Source: an uncultured Lachnospiraceae bacterium (GTDB taxonomy: Bacteria; Bacillota; Clostridia; Lachnospirales; Lachnospiraceae). Taken from it: a stretch of 9,684 bases of DNA. The notes below the pieces were generated by a model. The model was not told where the DNA came from. It worked only from the letters and a program-made list of their open reading frames with translations, and searched no databases. Made by a program: the position numbers and the translations under genes. Shown here in pieces: positions 6,366 through 9,684 of this stretch. The DNA lies in NCBI GenBank assembly GCA_902767065.1, contig CACXFW010000479.1:1-9684 (forward strand), in the 5' to 3' direction. The number at the start of each line of letters is the position of its first letter. The stretch's first letter is position 1.

Positions 6366-6533
6366 CTCTCCCGCGCCTCCTGCCTGTCAGGTGGTTGCAG
6401 GTCTCACCCCGGCCAGTCTCCTGCGGCAGACACCGGGATCCTTCGTTTCGGCCCCCAAAAGTCCATCCTCAGGATCCCTGTGTCCTCCTTGGGTCTGGTC
6501 AGGGTGTGACCTGTAACCGGGTGAGCGCTGTCT
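6366..6533 (-). other. GC-rich gap between the deacetylase-like gene and the opp promoter
   Basis: This 168-base stretch contains no convincing gene. It holds a long interrupted hairpin (6429-6484) and a shorter GGTCA/TGACC stem at 6507-6521. Minus-strand GCAGG (6424-6420), CCTGC (6401-6397) and GCAGG (6383-6379) allow two mutually exclusive 5-bp stems. AAGGAGG (6490-6484) has no start codon at a usable distance. There is no clear intrinsic terminator for the upstream gene, so read-through into opp is possible. A structured RNA or an unrecognised leader is conceivable, but no known riboswitch class fits. Confidence 0.4.
6429..6484 (-). other. Long interrupted hairpin in the gap
   Basis: GACAC (6429-6433) and GGGATCC (6435-6441) are complementary to GTGTC (6480-6484) and GGATCCC (6472-6478). 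That is twelve pairs with one mismatch, enclosing 30 bases. The lower end of the stem meets an AAGGAGG motif (6490-6484 on the minus strand). The arms are too long and exact to be likely by chance in so short a gap. Function unknown. Confidence 0.5.
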
Positions 6534-7883
6534 CTACCGGTCGTCGTCCTTCAGCGAGGATGCGTCGAAGAATCCGCTGAAATAAGCCGGAGCATTGATC
6601 AGCGTATATCCGTCGATAAACCTTCTTGTCATCCTGAGATAGGTATCGCCAAGCTCGCGGAAGTCCGTATCGCCCCACAGTCCGCACAGATAGCAGAAGC
6701 CATGATCCACAAGATAATTCAGCTTTTCGCCAGGATACTCAACCTCCGCCCCGTAAGGATAGAACAGGATATCCGAAGGACCCGTCAGGGATCCGACATT
6801 CTTCAGCCACAGATCGATCTCCTGCGAAAACTGCTCCATGCTCATATCGTTCATATAGCTGTGAGACCATCCGGCACATGCGATGCTCCATCCCTCTTCC
6901 CGAAGGGCGTCGGCAATTGCTTTTACCTTCTCGTCCTGGCTCTGGGAAGCGGGGCCGCCCGAGCCGGAACCCTCCGTCAGGGATCCGTCTGCCGAACCTG
7001 AAATCCTGTAGCCGAACACGCCTTCGCTTCCGGACACGGACACAATCCCGCGCGCGCCGCGGAATGAAAAGTCAGGATGCTCCTCAATAAAGCTGTCCAG
7101 AATCGGGATAAAATCATAATCTCCCGCGACGTCGTGCCCCTCATTGTCGGTATACTGGGCTTTGACCTTCCCGTTCTCATCCAGCACAAGCTTCGTCGCG
7201 ATCCCGTCCCCGTTTTTCACCGAACTGTAATTCAGGTTGTCCTGCGACAGGACGATCGGCTTCTTTCCTGCCGGAAGCCTCAGCCTTCCCTCCTCCATGG
7301 AGGTGGTACCGCGTTCATCCGTGATCATGGCTGCGATGGAATGAATATCGATCAGCACATATCCGTTCGCGTACAGGCTATTCAGAATCTCCTGGAACTC
7401 CTCACAGGTGACCATGGTCGTATTATAGTCCGCGGCTTTCCCGTCCCCGTCAAATGCCATCATGGTATCGTAGATCAGAGTCGGGAAGCACAGATGCGGA
7501 ATGTCACCGCCTTCCCATGCCACCAGATCCGAATCCCCCTTCTCATACCGCTCACGGGCCTTGGTCACACGCTCATCTCTTGCCTGCGAGGAAGGAATGG
7601 TATCGAGAATGGAGAGCGCATCCTCATAGTTGTACCCCAGCGCACAGCGCTCGGCGCTGTCAAGGATCTCAAGCAGGGAGGCCTCCTCTGATTCCGACTC
7701 CTCCAGGAGTTTCCTTTTCTCGGCCATCATCGGAGTCTCGACCGGCTCATTGTTTTCATATTTTCCGTCGGTCCCGATCGCTTCGGCAATCTGGTAATTG
7801 ATCTGGCTGCGTGTACAGCCGCCGAGCATGGCCGACGCGCCTGTCAGCGCCGCCAGCGCCGCAGCGAGTATCCTCTTTTTCAT
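6534..7883 (-). CDS. Lipoprotein with TPR-like helices and a degenerate polysaccharide-deacetylase domain
   Basis: Predicted membrane-anchored extracytoplasmic protein of 449 residues. The signal peptide ends in a lipobox, AMLGGC, with C23 as lipidation site. Residues 24-65 are a polar linker. Residues 68-116 look like a TPR-type helix pair (ALGYNYEDALSILD). A NodB/PgaB-like domain follows from about 128: LIYDT (136-140), AFDGD (143-147), EEFQEILNSLYANGYV (161-176), then VLSQDN at 211-216 in the place of the TFDDG motif, and FYPYG (374-378) as motif 3. The metal Asp position is N216, and the first His of the H-x3-H motif is A337, with H341 kept. A Ser/Gly-rich insert lies at 301-316. Two of three metal ligands thus seem lost, so catalysis is doubtful. 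The ATG overlaps the dapF stop by 4 bases and has GAGG 8 bases upstream. A role at the cell wall is an inference from fold and location. Confidence 0.72.
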   Translation of the reverse strand: MKKRILAAALAALTGASAMLGGCTRSQINYQIAEAIGTDGKYENNEPVETPMMAEKRKLLEESESEEASLLEILDSAERCALGYNYEDALSILDTIPSSQARDERVTKARERYEKGDSDLVAWEGGDIPHLCFPTLIYDTMMAFDGDGKAADYNTTMVTCEEFQEILNSLYANGYVLIDIHSIAAMITDERGTTSMEEGRLRLPAGKKPIVLSQDNLNYSSVKNGDGIATKLVLDENGKVKAQYTDNEGHDVAGDYDFIPILDSFIEEHPDFSFRGARGIVSVSGSEGVFGYRISGSADGSLTEGSGSGGPASQSQDEKVKAIADALREEGWSIACAGWSHSYMNDMSMEQFSQEIDLWLKNVGSLTGPSDILFYPYGAEVEYPGEKLNYLVDHGFCYLCGLWGDTDFRELGDTYLRMTRRFIDGYTLINAPAYFSGFFDASSLKDDDR

Positions 7884-8773
7884 GTCAGGTCCTCTCCCAG
7901 GAAGATCTCCCCCTCAAAAACGGTCACTGCAGGGCCGGTCATGAAGACAGTGTTTTTCACCTGGTCCCATTCGATCTGAAGCGATCCGCCCCGAAGATTC
8001 ACCGTTACAAGATGATCCGTAAGCCCATTCAGGATGCAGGCGACCACACTCGCGCAGGCGCCCGTGCCGCAGGCCCAGGTCTCACCGCTGCCCCGCTCCC
8101 AGACTCTCATGGTCACGTTCCTTCGGTCCTTCACATGGATGAACTCGGTATTCACGCCTTCCGGAAACAGCGGGTTATGCTCAAACAGCGGCCCGATCCC
8201 GCATACATCAAACCCGGCGACATCATCAACCTCAACGACGCAGTGGGGGTTCCCCATGGAAACGCAGGTTCCCTTCATCGAAAACCCTTCCCTCAGCGGA
8301 ATGAAAACCTCACGAAGCACCTCCCCCCAGGGAGCAATGTGCTCACTCACGATCCCGCCTTCCACCGCATCAAGAGCAACCGGCACAAGCTCCGGAGCAA
8401 AGACCGGAGCTCCCATATCGACCTTCACAAGATCCACTTTCCCGTCTTTTTTATATAGCTTCAGCCGTTTGATCCCTGCAAGCGTCTCAACGGTGATCTC
8501 ATCCCTGTCCGTCATGTGATGGTCACTGACGTATTTCCCGACACAGCGGATCCCGTTTCCGCACATCTTTCCGCGTGATCCGTCCGCATTGTACATTTCC
8601 ATCTCAAAGTCCGCGACCTTAGACGGATTGATCAGGATCAGGCCGTCCGATCCGATTCCGAAATGCCTGTCTGAGACAAATCTTGCCGCCGCTTCCACAT
8701 TCGATGGCCGCTCCCTGGATCCGTCCACATATACATAATCATTCCCGATCCCGTGCATCTTTGTAAACTTCAT
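7880..8773 (-). CDS. dapF: Diaminopimelate epimerase
   Basis: Cytoplasmic enzyme that interconverts LL- and meso-diaminopimelate, the step before lysine and the source of meso-DAP for peptidoglycan. It has 297 residues. The N-terminus is the family's MKFTKMHGIGNDYV. The first catalytic cysteine is C71 in KMCGNGIRC (69-77), preceded by YNADGS. The second is C235 in ETWACGTGAC (231-240). Also seen are GIGSDGL (39-45), MGNPHCV (173-179) and RVWERGSGET (223-232). Both halves of the two-domain fold are intact. I chose the ATG at 8773 because GGAG lies 7 bases upstream and the conserved N-terminus starts there. An in-frame TTG at 8884 would add 37 residues with no family likeness. It overlaps the downstream lipoprotein gene by 4 bases. 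Confidence 0.97.
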   Translation of the reverse strand: MKFTKMHGIGNDYVYVDGSRERPSNVEAAARFVSDRHFGIGSDGLILINPSKVADFEMEMYNADGSRGKMCGNGIRCVGKYVSDHHMTDRDEITVETLAGIKRLKLYKKDGKVDLVKVDMGAPVFAPELVPVALDAVEGGIVSEHIAPWGEVLREVFIPLREGFSMKGTCVSMGNPHCVVEVDDVAGFDVCGIGPLFEHNPLFPEGVNTEFIHVKDRRNVTMRVWERGSGETWACGTGACASVVACILNGLTDHLVTVNLRGGSLQIEWDQVKNTVFMTGPAVTVFEGEIFLGEDLT

Positions 8774-8780
8774 AAGCAAT

Positions 8781-8784
8781 CTCC
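8781..8784 (-). promoter_or_regulatory. Ribosome binding site of dapF
   Basis: GGAG on the minus strand, 7 bases before the ATG at 8773. Together with the conserved HGIGNDYV start this rules out the longer TTG-initiated frame. Confidence 0.7.
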
Positions 8785-8827
8785 ATACGATAAGCGCAGA
8801 TGGATCCGCCCCTGCAGCGATCCGCCC

Positions 8828-8856
8828 GTACAGGCGAAAATGGATGCTGCCTGTAC
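8828..8856 (-). other. 8-bp perfect inverted repeat upstream of dapF
   Basis: GTACAGGC (8828-8835) and GCCTGTAC (8849-8856) are exact reverse complements around a 13-base loop, in the 146-base gap between the methyltransferase stop and dapF. No T-run follows on either strand, so it is not a standard terminator. It could be a leader hairpin or a dyad for a DNA-binding protein. I found no convincing promoter hexamers around it. Confidence 0.4.
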
Positions 8857-8919
8857 AAACTGGAAGGATCCTCTCCTTTGGCAAAATCCGGAGGAACCAC
8901 TCTCACATACTCTGCCCGG

Positions 8920-9684
8920 TCATCTGAAAGGGGCACTTCCCGGGGACTTCTGGCACTCTCTTGCGCGGATCCAGATTCTGTCCGTCCCTGCATCCAGCAT
9001 CTTAGCGCTTTGTTCGCCCGGTCCGGCCTGATAAGCAACGCACGCGCCTTCCGGCCGCATGCCGGCTTCCCGAAGAAGCGTCTCCACCTCATGGATCCTC
9101 CAGGCCCGCTCGCGATGCGTCTCCAGAAACCGCTCATACTGCCCGTTTTCCCGAAGCAGAAACAACGTCAGGTCATATTCATTGATTCCCGTTTCCGGGT
9201 CAAAGCTGTTCTCCCAGATAAAGCTGCATTCATCCCTTGATTCTGCAAACGTATGATCCGCGCACAGTCCGGCATAGTAGCCATAGCTGTTCAGGTCAAA
9301 CAGAAACACTCCGCCCGGATCCAGATAGTTGTTGACAAGCCGGAACACCTGCATAAGGTCCTCCCGGTCTGTCACGTAATTCAGGCTGTCACAGGTGGAA
9401 ATGACAGCGCGCACGGTTCCGTACAGTTCAAACGCTCTCATATCCTGCATCAGGTAAAGGATATCCAGACCGTCCCTTCTTTCCTGCGCGATCTGCAGCA
9501 TATCTGCCGACCGGTCCACGCCGATCATATCATACCCTGCCTGAGCCAGACGCTTTGTCATCTGCCCGGTTCCGCAGCCAAGATCCAGAATAAGCCCGTC
9601 TTCAATCCCATTCTGCCTCAGCGCAAGGATGAGATGCTCCGCCCACAGATCATAGGGCACTTCGTCCATGAATGTGTCATAGAC
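8920..9684 (-). CDS. Class I SAM-dependent methyltransferase (5' end outside the window)
   Basis: Rossmann-fold methyltransferase that uses S-adenosylmethionine. The substrate is unknown. The first ATG in the window is at 9669, but codons before it stay open to the edge and encode VYDTF ahead of MDEVPYDLW. That is the usual N-terminal pattern (VYD, a few residues, DVPYD) of small Bacillota methyltransferases resembling B. subtilis YqeM, so the true start lies upstream. Counting from the ATG at 9669: motif I LDLGCGTG (28-35), end of strand 2 GVD (50-52), an acidic QD (75-76), a CDSLNYV segment (93-99), and LDPGGVFLFDLN (116-127). The C-terminal DRIWIRARE is also family-like. It precedes dapF by 146 bases and may belong to the same transcription unit. 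The family assignment is firm, the biological target is not. Confidence 0.88.
   Translation of the reverse strand, partial: VYDTFMDEVPYDLWAEHLILALRQNGIEDGLILDLGCGTGQMTKRLAQAGYDMIGVDRSADMLQIAQERRDGLDILYLMQDMRAFELYGTVRAVISTCDSLNYVTDREDLMQVFRLVNNYLDPGGVFLFDLNSYGYYAGLCADHTFAESRDECSFIWENSFDPETGINEYDLTLFLLRENGQYERFLETHRERAWRIHEVETLLREAGMRPEGACVAYQAGPGEQSAKMLDAGTDRIWIRARECQKSPGSAPFR

Noticed and set aside
6380..6425. S-box (SAM-I) resemblance on the minus strand: ACTGGCC followed later by GCAACC
   Set aside because: Only these short pieces match. The P1 stem, the P3 segment with GGTGC-AATTCC and a terminator are missing, and the downstream gene is a peptide permease.
6404..6466. 20-codon minus-strand frame with three Trp/Phe-type aromatic residues, a possible leader peptide
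   Set aside because: The ATG has GAGG directly adjacent and AAGGAGG 17 bases away, neither at usable spacing. It lies inside the predicted hairpin region and has no attenuator after it.
7302..7313. GGTGGTACCGCG on the plus strand, like the T-box antiterminator motif
   Set aside because: It lies within the deacetylase-like coding sequence, on the opposite strand, with no T-box stem I, terminator or target gene nearby.
8774..8884. N-terminal extension of dapF from an in-frame TTG
   Set aside because: The added 37 residues do not match the family. The ATG at 8773 has a good ribosome binding site and begins the conserved N-terminus.
8739..9137. Minus-strand 132-codon frame overlapping the methyltransferase end and dapF start
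   Set aside because: It overlaps two real genes in another frame, lacks a supported start, and ends 35 bases inside dapF. The possibility of a small protein in 8774-8919 remains weak.

Overview
The window looks like chromosomal DNA of a Gram-positive Bacillota, most likely Clostridia and perhaps a Lachnospiraceae relative. This is an inference from strong AAGGAGG-type ribosome binding sites, mid-range GC, a meso-DAP pathway gene, a lipoprotein with a clear lipobox, and the general look of the Opp proteins. Every confident gene lies on the minus strand, so transcription runs from high to low coordinates.

Upstream block (9684 down to 6534): a class I SAM-dependent methyltransferase whose start lies outside the window, then dapF (diaminopimelate epimerase), then a lipoprotein with a polysaccharide-deacetylase (NodB-like) fold. 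dapF and the lipoprotein gene overlap by 4 bases (ATGA), so they are probably translationally coupled. The lipoprotein appears to lack two of the three metal ligands of a NodB enzyme, so it may be a pseudoenzyme. A 146-base gap with an 8-bp inverted repeat separates the methyltransferase from dapF.

Middle gap (6533 to 6256): the proximal part is GC-rich and can form a 12-bp interrupted hairpin and mutually exclusive small stems. The distal part holds a credible sigma-70-type promoter (TTGATT, 17 bases, TACACT), a tandem ATCAACG repeat on the -35 box, a cre-like box in the promoter spacer, and a 10-bp hairpin in the leader of the next gene.

Downstream block (6255 down to 133): a complete oligopeptide ABC importer in the order oppB-oppC-oppD-oppF-oppA. 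Genes B, C, D and F are tightly packed, with gaps of 3 and 10 bases and a 4-base overlap. oppA follows after 75 bases that carry a better cre-like box and a strong ribosome binding site. OppB and OppC form the membrane channel, OppD and OppF are the paired ATPases, and OppA is the extracytoplasmic binding protein. Two features are unusual: OppC has an extra extracytoplasmic segment of about 100 residues, and OppA has a signal peptide but no lipobox cysteine.

Left edge (1 to 132): three hairpins followed by a plus-strand intrinsic terminator, which implies a convergent plus-strand transcript arriving from outside the window. I found no mobile element, CRISPR array, tRNA or rRNA. The window is mostly ordinary housekeeping and transport content. 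The best leads are the degenerate deacetylase lipoprotein, the OppC insert, the unanchored OppA, and the structured, possibly catabolite-controlled opp leader.
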